From Drosophila pseudoobscura (Eukaryota; Arthropoda; Insecta; Diptera; Drosophilidae), in the NCBI RefSeq assembly GCF_009870125.1, contig NC_046679.1, forward strand, positions 7,564,001 to 7,628,000: 64,000 nt of DNA, read 5' to 3'. Position 1 is the first letter of the stretch. Every line of letters starts with the position of its first letter. The notes below the pieces were generated by a model. The model had not been told where the DNA came from, did no database searches, and was given only the letters and a program-made list of their open reading frames with translations. The position numbers and the translations under genes are program-made. Below, piece by piece: positions 51,876 through 62,600 of this stretch.

Positions 51876-51899
51876 GGGGGGGGGGGGGGGGGGGGGGGG
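51876..51899. repeat. 24-nt poly-G tract
   Basis: Longest mononucleotide run in the window; the true length is uncertain because such runs are error-prone. Confidence 0.9.
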
Positions 51900-52229
51900 T
51901 GTATTCCCTTTATTCGCTTTTAATCTGTTGTTAAGTTATGTTTTCCTTATGGGATAACTTTCAACAAGCTTCCAGCAGCCTGGGACGCTCAATGACTTGT
52001 CAATGTCAGGAGTAAAGTTCTTGGGGAACATTAATAGAGCATCTGGGGTGTGTAAGTGAGGCATGTTTATGCTGTGCCCCAAAAAACGGGGCAACTTAAA
52101 GCCCGGCAGCGAACCGAACCGAACCCCACATAACTTTGAGTGCCCTCGCCCTCGACACATATACTCTCCAAGGTCCCAGGTCCAGGCGAGAAGTGTCCCC
52201 AAAAAGCTCATTCATACCACATTTAGACG

Positions 52230-52253
52230 CACACACACACACACACACACACA
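52230..52253. repeat. (CA)n microsatellite
   Basis: Twelve units; (GT)n at 52346-52360 and (CA)n at 52379-52398 follow, so opposite-phase arrays sit within 170 nt. Confidence 0.9.
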
Positions 52254-53302
52254 AAGGAGGCATGTCAACCTTTGGCAGTCAGCGTAATCGCTTTCAACCA
52301 CTTCAACGGCCATTTTGGGTTACGTTACGCTCGTTCTCTGCCTTAGTGTGTGTGTGTGTGCAGACCCAGAGATCCCATCACACACACACACACACACGCA
52401 CACACAGATGGAGGACAGACACTAACACGCAGACATACCTTTATCGCTTCAAAGCACAGAAGCCTTGCTGAAGAGTGGAAGATTTATGGCGGATGTTGGA
52501 ATTTAATGAAATTGCAAAACGAAAATGTAACAAACACTCGTCGAGCACCCCAAGGGGGGGCAGCACAAGGGTATGCACACACGCACAAAATGGCGGCAAA
52601 GGACAAACAACAGCTGCTGCTAGGATATGCCCCACAAGCCCCAGCCCCCGCACCCGCCCCCGCTTGAGCGGGTACCTTCAGGCATCAACCCTTTCGTTTT
52701 TTGTTGCTTCTTCTGCAGTGACATTTGCCAGCTCGTTTCTCTAATTTGAATGGCCACTGAGCCAGCGAGAAGAAGAGCCAGCCGCAAGCCAAACAGCCTT
52801 CGTCAGCATCAGCTTTAAGTTCATGTCTAAGCCCCACCCCCTCCACCCCTGGCCACCCCCTGGCCACACATACACGCAGTGCATTAACACGCACTTGAAA
52901 AGTGCAATCTGGCCGCAATTGGACTGAATACCCGGCCGCGAAATGGCGGCGCGTGATAAAACACGTTTTAATATCTGAGCCCCCAGACTGGTGGCGGCCG
53001 ACGACCTACACGAAGCCCATTGACAACGGACGAGAGCCAGGACCACGACCAGGACCACGACCAGGACAGTGCAGCACAGTGCAGACAGCTGCCCCACATC
53101 CCCGCCAGCAAATGTTGCACATAACGTTTTACAAACTTTCGGTTAACTGGGCTCGCGGGGCAAGGACGCCTCTGGTGGTGGTGCTGCTGCTGTTGCTGTT
53201 GCAGGCGCTGTTAAAATTCAATGAATTGAAATTGTAAAGCGCGTTGCGACGCGACAGGATACGAGCACGGCCAAAACCAACACACACGCAGACACCCACC
53301 CA

Positions 53303-53329
53303 CACAAACAAACAAACAAACAAACAAAC
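53303..53329. repeat. (ACAA)n tetramer array
   Basis: Six to seven tandem units. Confidence 0.9.
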
Positions 53330-54637
53330 GTAAAAGCATATAAAGCGAGACAGAAATCGAGTACCGGGCCGGGCAGGGCTGGTCGTGCAGTTCAAAGCCA
53401 TGGCCGGGAGCCAGAATCCAGAAGCGGGTTTGTGCGTCTGTGTTTGTGTCTGCGTTTGTGTCTGCAACACCGGTAATTACCGCCACGTGACAATGGAAAT
53501 TACCAGCAAACACCGCAGGCAGCCACTACGACTACGTATTCGTTTCGTATCCTTTAAAGCCCTGGCCCTGGTCGGCCAGCATCAAATATTTAAGCGGCAT
53601 CAGCATCAGCCCGAGAGCAGCCGAGAGGGGCCCCATATTGAGTGTCAAAAGCCATTGCTCTAAAAGATCTACGGCCTGCGCCTAAATGACCCGACTCGAC
53701 CCAAGTCGAGTCCACTTTATGTAAGTCACAGTCACAGAGCAAAGACAAGGGGAACAAGAAGAACGAGTAGGCAAACCAGGCAAAGGACAAGGCTTGGAAG
53801 GATGATGACACAGGAGACGGGAAGCGGAAGCGGGCCCATGTCCAATGCAAACTGAGAAAAGCTCACAATTTTAGCTGCAGTTTTGTGTGGCAGGGATGCA
53901 CACACACTTTTCCCAATCGTCCCAACATGGTGTTTATCCTTTTCTTCAAGGATTTCCCGACTGTCACTGGTACTACTCTGCTCCAAATTGCTTTGCATCC
54001 CTGGCTGCAACTTGTCGCCTGCCACGCCCATTCCCAAGCCATCAGTAGAGCTCGTAAATAAATCAATGAGCAGTTTTGTATTATATCCTGCGCCTTCGAG
54101 TCACTGCCAGAACAAGGCGGCAGCCAGCAGGCAAAACAGGAGGAGATGATGTTTTTTTTTTTTTTTGTTGGTCCAGTGCCTCCTTGTCCTCGTGCTGGTC
54201 CTGGTCATGGTCGTGGTCCTGGCCAGCGCATAAATTTGTGAGACTTGGCTTGGACTCTCTCGCTCCAAGGGGGAGTGGGGGGGGGCGGGGCTCTCCTTCG
54301 GCTCGTCACTGCTGACGTATGTTTAGCTTGAGTGGATTTTATTGTGACAGCGTCAGGATTTACTAGAGACAGCAACTGGAGCTGGCAGTCAGTAATGAGA
54401 AACACAAGACTGCCCGCCTTCACTGGGGGCTGGGCCCTGGTGGCCGTGGACTGGGGCTGGGGCTGGGACTGGGGCTGGGGACTGTGCATGGTTTAGTGCC
54501 CGGTCATTGGGCTTTCGTTTGTTTTATGCACTCGCCCGTAATTAATTTGCGCAATTTTTGTGTACTTGTCTAAAATTTATTGACTGCATTCGAACGTTGC
54601 GCATACGACATGTATCCCGAAGGGATACTGCCAGCGT

Positions 54638-54655
54638 GGGGGGGGGGGGGGGGGG
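54638..54655. repeat. 18-nt poly-G tract
   Basis: Uninterrupted run of G, preceded by GCGT. Confidence 0.9.
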
Positions 54656-56453
54656 CAGACAGCGCTGGGTGGAGGTGCCACAAAATCAATGCTAATATAT
54701 GCAAATTTTTATTTCCGCGACAATTTCAATTTAACGACAAAGGAGACGGCGACGAAGACGGGGACGACGACAGCCAGCCATTTTCTATTAGCGTTGGCTT
54801 TCCCTTCGGTATTTTTTTGTTTCCTTTGTTTCTTTGCCGAGAATTACTCTCAGATGTGCCGTTAACACCGACCCACCGACAACCTACCGCTCCGCCGCCC
54901 TGCAACACCGAATGCGCCCCCGAGGGCTGGCAGGGAGCAGGGTGGCACTTGGGGAGGGAAATGGATTTCCGAAAAATGGAAATCTGTAAGCAAAGTTTCG
55001 TCTTGGTGGAGGCCACGCATTGAGCCATTCAAAGGATCATTATGCGTGTGCCCGCGTTATGGGGCCTCAAAGTGTCGTTGGCGGTGGATTGGCTCCTGAA
55101 GGTGGATGCGTGGCTCAGGGGGGTACGGATTCGGGTTCAGAGGAAAATGGTAACTTTTAATGTATGAAGACTGCAAGTAAAGATACTATATACTGAGAGC
55201 CATAATCTACGTTCCAGCCACAATCCAATTCGGCGACTTCATCCTGTCCGAAGGCTTCTTCCACTTGCCCACAAATTGTCAACTGCCAAGAGCGTGTTTC
55301 AGCGCAGAATTGTCGGATTAATTGCCACAACTAAATATTGTACGCATTTGTACAATTGAATTATTTATTATTTATTGACAGTTCCTTGAGAGACGTAAGC
55401 CAGCGGAAAGTCCTGCCCAACTAGGTCTCAGCTTAAGCTTCACGGCGTATGCACAAGCCGGGAAAACTCTCCTCCTCACACAACACCATCTCCATCTCCA
55501 TCGTGGGCCCCGGCTCCAGCGTGACCCAGCTCTAAGATTTATAGCAGCGGACTGGAGGAGGGAAAACTCATGGGAAAATAACTTTAGCGGAAAAGTGCCG
55601 ACAAAATACAAGAAAATGCTTAACCAACAGAACCAGCGCGGCAAGCAGAAGGCACAGGACAGAGACCAGAACACACTTAGTGGATCCTTGCCACCCGAAT
55701 AGTGGGTCCGGGTCGGGGTCTGGGGCCCTAGAAGTGGCTCTGCCTTCGAGCCAGAAACTTCATGAATTTAATTACCGAATTTTTTCGCTGTAATTACGAA
55801 ATTCTTTTGGCCGAAAGTGGAATTTTCATTTCATTTTCATTAAAATATTTCTGCTTGTAAGTGTTTACAAAATATGTGCGCTCTTGGCTAGGGCTAGGCA
55901 CACATCCTGGCCATGCCCACCCGCCCACACTTTCTGCAGATACACGGATGGATGCATGTGGCATATAAGTAAACCCATCTTGGTGAGTGTGAGTGTGAGG
56001 TGTGCCTTGGAGTTGATGCAATTATTCAGTTATTGACCCACAAAACCACAAAATGTCGGCAGAGGCACAGACACGCTACGCACACATCCGGAAGCACTTC
56101 GGAGGCATTGGGTTGCCTGTTTGCCGGCTTGTGCAATTGCATTGTCTTCACCTGTGCATTATTAACTTGACCACGCTAAGCTCATAATGAGGGGCTTATT
56201 GCTAATTTCTTATTGCTCACTGGAGTTTGGGGCTGCCCTCAAATGTGTGGCTGTTTATCTACGGGGAACATGGAACATGGAAGTGGCTTTCTCTGCTTGT
56301 GTTGTGTGTCTGTGCCATAATTCCTGAAGTTTCATTTCACTAAATATTCTCAAGATTTTCCTCCGTTTCAAATTTAACGGTCGTTTCTCCGACTAGCGGG
56401 TTAAATTGGAACTACCAGTCAGCCACCTAGCGCATAAATATGGTATCACTTCA

Positions 56454-56463
56454 AACAGCTGAT
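56454..56463 (+). promoter_or_regulatory. E-box-type core promoter motif upstream of CG6345
   Basis: AACAGCTGAT matches the Drosophila housekeeping-promoter E-box motif AWCAGCTGWT. It lies about 90 nt before the CG6345 start codon, with an ATCGA-rich stretch just after it. The position fits a TATA-less housekeeping core promoter. Confidence 0.5.
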
Positions 56464-56552
56464 TTATCGAATAATCGACTTATTTAGGACCATCTCTAAC
56501 CTCCGCTTGCATAATTTTCAAAACACAAAAATAAATTTTAAAAAATTTCACG

Positions 56553-58322
56553 ATGAGACTGCGCTGCCAGGCGATATACCGCCATATGCGACATGCCTCT
56601 GTCTCAGCCAGCGCCGCAGCAAATCCTGCACCTGCCACTGGAGCGAAGGTAGCCGCAGAAACCAAGTTGGAACCGGCGACAGCACGTGTAACGTTTTTGG
56701 AGAAAATTCAACGCGGACCCGGTCTTCAAGACTTTTTCACAGTGAAACCCGCGTCCAAGCTGAAACTGGACGAAGCGGCGGAACTAGATGGAGTGGAAAC
56801 CAGCGTCCCGTATTTGAACGCCATCGATTTCCAGGGTCATGGGCGGAAAGTTCACTTCGAGGTCTATGGCTGCCAGATGAACACCAACGACACCGAGGTG
56901 GTGTGGAGCATACTGAAGCAGCATGGCTATGAGCGCTGCCAAGAGCTGGAAGATGCCGATCTTGTCATGCTGGTCACCTGTGCCGTGCGCGAGGGAGCGG
57001 AGCAGAAGATCTGGAATCGCCTGCGACATCTGCGGGCCATGAAGCAGAAGCGCGGCGCCAAGCGGCAGCCACTGCAACTCACGCTCTTGGGCTGCATGGC
57101 AGAGCGATTGAAGGAGCGGCTGCTGGACCAGGAGCAGTGCGTTGATGTCATTGCGGGGCCGGACAGCTACAAGGATCTGCCCAGGCTTCTGGCCGTTTCG
57201 CGGCATTACGGCAATTCCGCCATCAATGTACTCCTTTCGCTGGACGAAACCTACGCGGATGTGATGCCAGTCCGTCTGAATTCCGACTCTCCCACGGCCT
57301 TTGTCTCCATTATGCGCGGCTGCGACAACATGTGCACCTACTGCATTGTGCCCTTCACCCGTGGCCGGGAGCGCTCGCGACCACTGGCATCCATTGTCAA
57401 TGAGGTGCGAGCCTTGCAGGAGCAGGGCGTCAAGGAGGTGACTCTCTTGGGTCAGAACGTCAACTCGTATAGGGACAAAGGAGCTGGACAGACCTCCGAT
57501 ACGAGCCTGGTGCCGGGTTTCAAAACCGTTTACAAACCCAAAACGGGAGGCATTCCCTTCTCCGAGCTTCTGCAGAGCGTGGCCGAGGCTGTCCCGGAGA
57601 TGCGTATACGATTCACCTCCCCCCATCCCAAGGACTTCTCCGACGAGGTGCTGCGTGTCATTCGGGACTATCCGAACGTCTGCAAGCAGCTCCATTTGCC
57701 AGCACAGTCGGGCAACACGGAGGTTTTGGCCAGGATGCGACGTGGCTACACCCGAGAGGCGTACTTGGAGTTGGTGGAGCACATACGAGAGATACTGCCA
57801 ACTGTGGGTCTGTCCAGTGACTTTATCTGTGGCTTCTGTGGCGAAACGGAGGCGGAGTTCGAGGACACCATCTCGCTCATCAACACAGTGCAATACAACG
57901 TGGCCTATCTGTTTGCCTACAGCATGCGGGAGAAGACCACGGCGCATCGGCGCTATGTGGATGATGTTCCTGTGGCTGTCAAAACGGCCCGGCTGCAGCG
58001 CATGGTCCAAGCCTTCCGAAACGGAGCAACGCAACTCCACAAAAACTTTGAGGGCAAGCAGCAGCTTATTCTGATCGAGGGTAAGAGCAAACGCTCAGAC
58101 GCCCATTGGTTTGGCCGCAACGATGCCAACATCAAGGTGATAGTTCCTGCTATGGACCTGCCCACAGATACGGGAGACGCTGCACGAAGAAGGCCCATAG
58201 CAGTTGGCGACTTTGTGGTGGCACAAATAGACGAATCCAACTCCCAGGTCCTGAAGGGAACTCCCTTGGAAATCAGCAGCATAGGCAGCTTTAACAGCAG
58301 AACGAGTTTAGGGCTTACATAA
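56553..58322 (+). CDS. CG6345: CDK5RAP1-type mitochondrial tRNA methylthiotransferase
   Basis: Radical-SAM methylthiotransferase of the MiaB/CDK5RAP1 family. In animals it converts i6A to ms2i6A at position 37 of some mitochondrial tRNAs and uses two 4Fe-4S clusters. The gene is a single intronless exon coding 589 aa (human CDK5RAP1 is about 600). The first roughly 30 residues are Arg/Ala/Ser-rich with almost no acidic residues, like a mitochondrial presequence. The N-terminal MTTase domain carries its three cluster cysteines at about C107 (VYGCQMN), C143 ([10 protein letters not shown]) and C181 (LLGCMAE). The radical-SAM motif CxxxCxxC is at C257, C261 and C264 ([11 protein letters not shown]). 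A C-terminal TRAM-like region spans about 510-580. All key residues are present, so the gene looks functional. It lies tail to tail with Rrp46. The orthologue name CG6345 is from memory of the fly locus. Confidence 0.95.
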   Translation: MRLRCQAIYRHMRHASVSASAAANPAPATGAKVAAETKLEPATARVTFLEKIQRGPGLQDFFTVKPASKLKLDEAAELDGVETSVPYLNAIDFQGHGRKVHFEVYGCQMNTNDTEVVWSILKQHGYERCQELEDADLVMLVTCAVREGAEQKIWNRLRHLRAMKQKRGAKRQPLQLTLLGCMAERLKERLLDQEQCVDVIAGPDSYKDLPRLLAVSRHYGNSAINVLLSLDETYADVMPVRLNSDSPTAFVSIMRGCDNMCTYCIVPFTRGRERSRPLASIVNEVRALQEQGVKEVTLLGQNVNSYRDKGAGQTSDTSLVPGFKTVYKPKTGGIPFSELLQSVAEAVPEMRIRFTSPHPKDFSDEVLRVIRDYPNVCKQLHLPAQSGNTEVLARMRRGYTREAYLELVEHIREILPTVGLSSDFICGFCGETEAEFEDTISLINTVQYNVAYLFAYSMREKTTAHRRYVDDVPVAVKTARLQRMVQAFRNGATQLHKNFEGKQQLILIEGKSKRSDAHWFGRNDANIKVIVPAMDLPTDTGDAARRRPIAVGDFVVAQIDESNSQVLKGTPLEISSIGSFNSRTSLGLT

Positions 58323-58328
58323 AATAAA
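58323..58328 (+). terminator. Poly(A) signal of CG6345
   Basis: AATAAA begins immediately after the TAA stop, so the 3' UTR must be extremely short, or cleavage must occur within the convergent Rrp46 3' end. Confidence 0.6.
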
Positions 58329-58352
58329 AACGAGCGTTAATCGAACCTAATT

Positions 58353-58358
58353 TTTAAT
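58353..58358 (-). terminator. Variant poly(A) signal of Rrp46
   Basis: ATTAAA on the minus strand begins 9 nt after the Rrp46 stop codon. Cleavage 10-30 nt further on would fall at about 58325-58345, overlapping the predicted 3' end of CG6345. Confidence 0.45.
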
Positions 58359-58367
58359 CGCTTACAA

Positions 58368-59200
58368 TTACGTTTCCATTTGCTCTTCGCTGGTCTTTGT
58401 ATCGGACCTTCTGCAATGATAATTTGAAATGCTGGTGCGATAGAACTGCAAGATTTCCGCACTGGCCGATCGGCACAGACTCTCCACGTCATTGAATTCG
58501 GCTATTTTAAAGGACCCCTTTGTCTGCACCAGCAGGAGATTTCCCTCCAGCGAGTCGAAGGCGAAGGTGAAACTGGCTCGCTCATGCTCCGTTTCTCTTT
58601 GGTCCGGGTCTAGAATATACTCTCCCTGTTCATTGATAATGCAGTGGACTGCCGCAAAACTGCATTTCAGGGGCAGGCCACCAATGAGCATCGCCAGGCA
58701 AGCGGAGTTCAGGGCACAGGCATCGATCTGCAAAGGAATGAAGTCTTTATCTTCTGGCCTTTTAAGTAAGCAAGCAATTAGCGTCTTACACTTCCTCTAT
58801 CCTCCAGCTCCTGTATCTGCAGAGACATCTTTGAGCGCGGATAGGCCTCGGACAGCAGGGCCAGCTCCAGCACGTCCCGAACGGCAGCTTCTCGAATGCG
58901 CTCCTTGACCTGCGGCAGACCTGCCTTCGGCCTATAGTTGCACTCCAGATAGCTTCCGTCTATGCTCAGATTCTGTGTCTTCACCTCGACGGGACCCAGA
59001 ACAGCGGATATAACAACAGTTGCTCCTAAATTAAGGAAATACATAGAATGTTGTTAGCCGGCTTCTCACACACAGCACGCGCTGTACAAACCCTGGCAAT
59101 ACATGACGGAACCGTCGCAGCGCGAGAGGGGATTGAACTTGCACTGCATTTCGCGCAGCTTATCCTTGGCCACCTGCTCAGACTTGTCGGGTAAATTCAT
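58368..59200 (-). CDS. Rrp46: RNA exosome core subunit Rrp46 (EXOSC5-like)
   Basis: RNase PH-fold subunit of the six-membered ring of the eukaryotic RNA exosome, a 3'-to-5' RNA processing and decay complex in nucleus and cytoplasm; the animal ring subunits are catalytically inactive. Three exons on the minus strand: 59200-59092, 59025-58790 and 58727-58368, with introns of 66 and 62 nt and GT/AG ends. The product is 234 aa; human EXOSC5 is 235. Diagnostic similarity to EXOSC5 includes LSRCDGSVMYCQGATVV, the GPVEVK stretch, LECNYRPKAGLP near residue 65, and the ACALNSACLAM segment at the exon 2/3 junction. The single RNase PH domain fills most of the protein. The start codon follows an AAATAAA leader in good context. 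The gene shares an upstream region with Irp-1B and is convergent with CG6345. Confidence 0.92.
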
Positions 59201-59661
59201 TTTATTTTGTTTTACTTTTTTAAAACAACGTGCGCGTGCAAAGATAATTTGAAGAAGTGTTGGTTAACGTTCGCCCAACAGGGATGGAGAAACATCGAAT
59301 GTCGATATCGATAGATGGTGGATACCGGATGGATACCGGTGATATCGGTAGTTGGCGCCATGAAATTAGCCCACTAATGGTCGTTTCAGGTTAAGTTAAG
59401 ACAGCCCGGAATATATAAAACGTATGTAAAAAGCTCGCTGAAGTGCGAACGAAATATATATATTTATATGCAAGCCGTCATTTGGCTTGATAAGATATCT
59501 GGTTAGCCCAATCAGAATCCATCTGTAGAACATCGATAGGTAGAGTAATGTAAATCGATTGCCAACGGCCGATAGTTGAAGCCCCAACTAGCCCCAACAC
59601 CAGCCCCAACCAGATTTTGTCCATTCAGAAAGTAAACGTCGGTGAAAGTATCTCCACTAAA
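59201..59661. promoter_or_regulatory. Divergent Rrp46 / Irp-1B promoter region
   Basis: The 461 nt between the two divergent start codons contain a perfect TATCGATA (DRE, binding site of DREF/BEAF-32 type factors) at 59306-59313. There is a second core ATCGATA at 59533-59539 and an ATCGAT at 59555-59560. No TATA box is evident for Rrp46. DRE clusters are typical of constitutively expressed fly genes, so a shared housekeeping promoter is likely. That function is inferred from motif identity. Confidence 0.6.
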
Positions 59662-62600
59662 ATGTCTGGTAAGTGTTGCTACCCGCAAAGAGTCCTCATG
59701 GAGGTCGTCCTGGATCTGATGCTTATATAACTCCTCTTCTGCAGCAGGCGCCAATCCCTTTGCTCAGTTTGAGAAGTCGTTCTCCCAAGCCGGCACCACC
59801 TACAAGTACTTCGACTTGGTCTCCATCGACAGTAAATATGGTAAGTAGTTTGACTTTGATCCAATCAAGGCTCAAGTGGGCATGGGCGGGGCTGTTTACG
59901 TGATGGAGAGCGGTTCTCTCGAGCTTAAAAAGTAGGCAGAGCTAGATCTAGGGTGGGGGAACAGTGGTAGTCTCCATTCATTTGTCTGTCTGTGTCCTAC
60001 TTCGGACACCTGTTGAATGTGAAGTTTGACCCCTCACACAGTCTCACGCACACCATCAAATCCCATCTTGGTGGCGCTGGTGCGCACCACATTAATTTGC
60101 AAGTCGAAGTAGAGTCAATTTGGAGGTGCTCCGGTAGCCATTGCGAAGGCATTATGTCAGCTTTTGAGGCGGGGAGGAGCGAGCGAAAAGCGAAAGTTTA
60201 TCAACGGTGATTTGCGTCTAATGGGGCTCGTCTATTCAAAAGCAGACAAACCCACGGCCGCCGTTTCCTATGCTACCGGCAAGCGGTGATAACGAATCGT
60301 GCGCCACTCGAGCTTTTGTATTATGTACGTGCCGTGCCCACTTATCAGCCATGGGGAAGGAAATCCAGCCAATCTGATGTTGTGAGGTGACTCCGAGGTC
60401 GTGGTCCCAAGCTTAGGAGACATCTTTAGAGCAGTGGCATGTTTTTGTTGAGACAGCGCGTGGCTGGATGAGGTAACACATCTCTGGAAACTTTTGCTCC
60501 TATCAGTTCCATGGAGTGCGAGTGCGATGTAAAAGCAATCGTTTGAGGACCACTATGGCCTCTGATAGCACTGATACGCTATCTCCAGACCGCACCTTTT
60601 ATTGGAGGTGTGATGACAGTGTAGTTCTGGGTGTACAGTAGTGATTGACCCTCTGCGTTTTGGTTTCCGATTACAGATAATCTGCCCTACTCCATACGTG
60701 TGCTGCTAGAGTCGGCGGTACGTAACTGCGACAACTTCCACATCCTCGAGAAGGATGTCCAGAGCATCTTGGGCTGGTCCCCGGCTCTCAAGCAGGGCTC
60801 CAATGATGTGGAGGTGTCCTTCAAGCCAGCTCGCGTGATTCTCCAGGTGAGATCCTCCGTAATACTGCCAAGAATATTCATTTATAATGGTCAAATTTGT
60901 CTAGGACTTCACCGGTGTCCCCGCTGTGGTGGACTTTGCTGCCATGCGTGACGCTGTCCTGGACCTGGGCGGCAATCCCGAGAAAATCAATCCCATCTGC
61001 CCCGCCGACTTGGTTATCGACCATTCCGTTCAGGTGGACTTTGCTCGTGTTCCCGACGCCCTCGCCAAGAACCAGACCCTGGAGTTTGAGCGCAACAAGG
61101 AGCGCTTTACCTTCTTGAAGTGGGGTGCCAAGGCATTCAACAACATGCTGATCGTGCCGCCCGGCTCTGGCATTGTCCATCAAGTGAACTTGGAGTACTT
61201 GGCCCGCGTCGTCTTTGAGAACGATGCTGCCGATGGCTCGAAGATTCTCTATCCCGACAGCGTGGTCGGCACCGACTCCCACACGACCATGATCAATGGC
61301 CTGGGCGTCCTCGGCTGGGGTGTGGGTGGCATTGAGGCGGAGGCCGTGATGTTGGGACAGTCGATCTCCATGCTGCTGCCGGAGGTCATTGGCTACAAGC
61401 TGGTCGGCAAACTGAGCCCCCTGGTAACCTCTACCGACTTGGTGCTGACCATCACCAAGCATCTGCGTCAGCTGGGTGTGGTGGGAAAGTTCGTGGAGTT
61501 CTACGGCCCCGGCGTTGCCGAGCTGAGCATTGCCGATCGCGCCACCATCAGCAACATGTGTCCCGAGTATGGAGCCACCGTTGGCTACTTCCCCATCGAT
61601 GAAAATACCTTGGGCTACATGAAGCAAACAAGTACGTAAAAAGGATTCCTATATCGTTGCATTTTAGCTTATGTTTCCCTATAAATTACAGATCGATCGG
61701 AGAAGAAGATCGACATCATTCGGGAGTATCTGAAGGCCACCCAGCAGCTGCGCAACTACGCCGACGAGTCCCAAGATCCCAAGTTCACTCAGGTTAGTAG
61801 AAACTACACAAATATCATTGAACTTATCAATTAATCTACATTTTAATCTTCTTTTCAGAGCATCACCTTGGATCTTTCGACTGTGGTTACATCGGTGTCG
61901 GGCCCTAAGCGCCCGCACGATCGCGTTTCTGTATCCGACATGCCGCAGGACTTCAAGTCGTGCCTGTCCAGCCCAGTAAGTGTGATTATTTTCCAGGTTG
62001 AATCAGTTTCTTAATGTAATGTATTTCCCAAGGTTGGATTCAAGGGCTTTGCCATCGCACCAGAGGCCCGGGCTGCCTTTGGCGAGTTCCAGTGGGATGA
62101 TGGCAAGACCTACAAGCTCCAGCACGGATCCGTGGTCATTGCAGCCATAACATCGTGCACAAACACCTCAAACCCCTCGGTGATGCTGGGAGCTGGTCTG
62201 TTGGCCAAGAATGCCGTGGAGAAGGGCCTCTCCATCTTGCCCTACATCAAGACATCTCTCTCGCCGGGATCTGGCGTGGTTACCTATTACCTGAAGGAGT
62301 CGGGCGTCATTCCGTATCTGGAGAAGCTCGGCTTCGACATTGTCGGCTATGGCTGCATGACCTGCATTGGTAACTCGGGACCCCTGGACGAGAATGTGAT
62401 GAACACCATCGAGAAGAACAGCCTCGTCTGCGCTGGCGTCCTGTCGGGCAACCGCAACTTCGAGGGTCGCATCCATCCCAACACCAGGGCCAACTACCTG
62501 GCCAGTCCCCTGCTGGTGATCGCCTACGCCATTGCTGGCCGCGTGGACATTGACTTCGAGAAGGAGCCGCTGGGCGTGGATGCCAATGGCAAGAACGTGT

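Larger units (their letters stand above)
50061..56450. other. Non-coding stretch before the CG6345 cluster
   Basis: Contains two long poly-G tracts, CA/GT arrays and an ACAA array. Several open frames near 52-55 kb are repeat translations. No gene recognised. Confidence 0.55.

Noticed and set aside
1..56450. Exons of homothorax in the long non-coding blocks
   Set aside because: I looked for homeobox and MEIS-domain coding stretches and saw none. The idea rests only on remembered map position.
56784..58040. 418-codon open frame antisense to CG6345
   Set aside because: Shadow of a GC-biased coding exon on the opposite strand; the plus strand has all methylthiotransferase motifs.
60878..61627. 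Long antisense frames over Irp-1B exons (also 62168-62656 and 62731-63471)
   Set aside because: Codon-bias shadows of the conserved aconitase exons.
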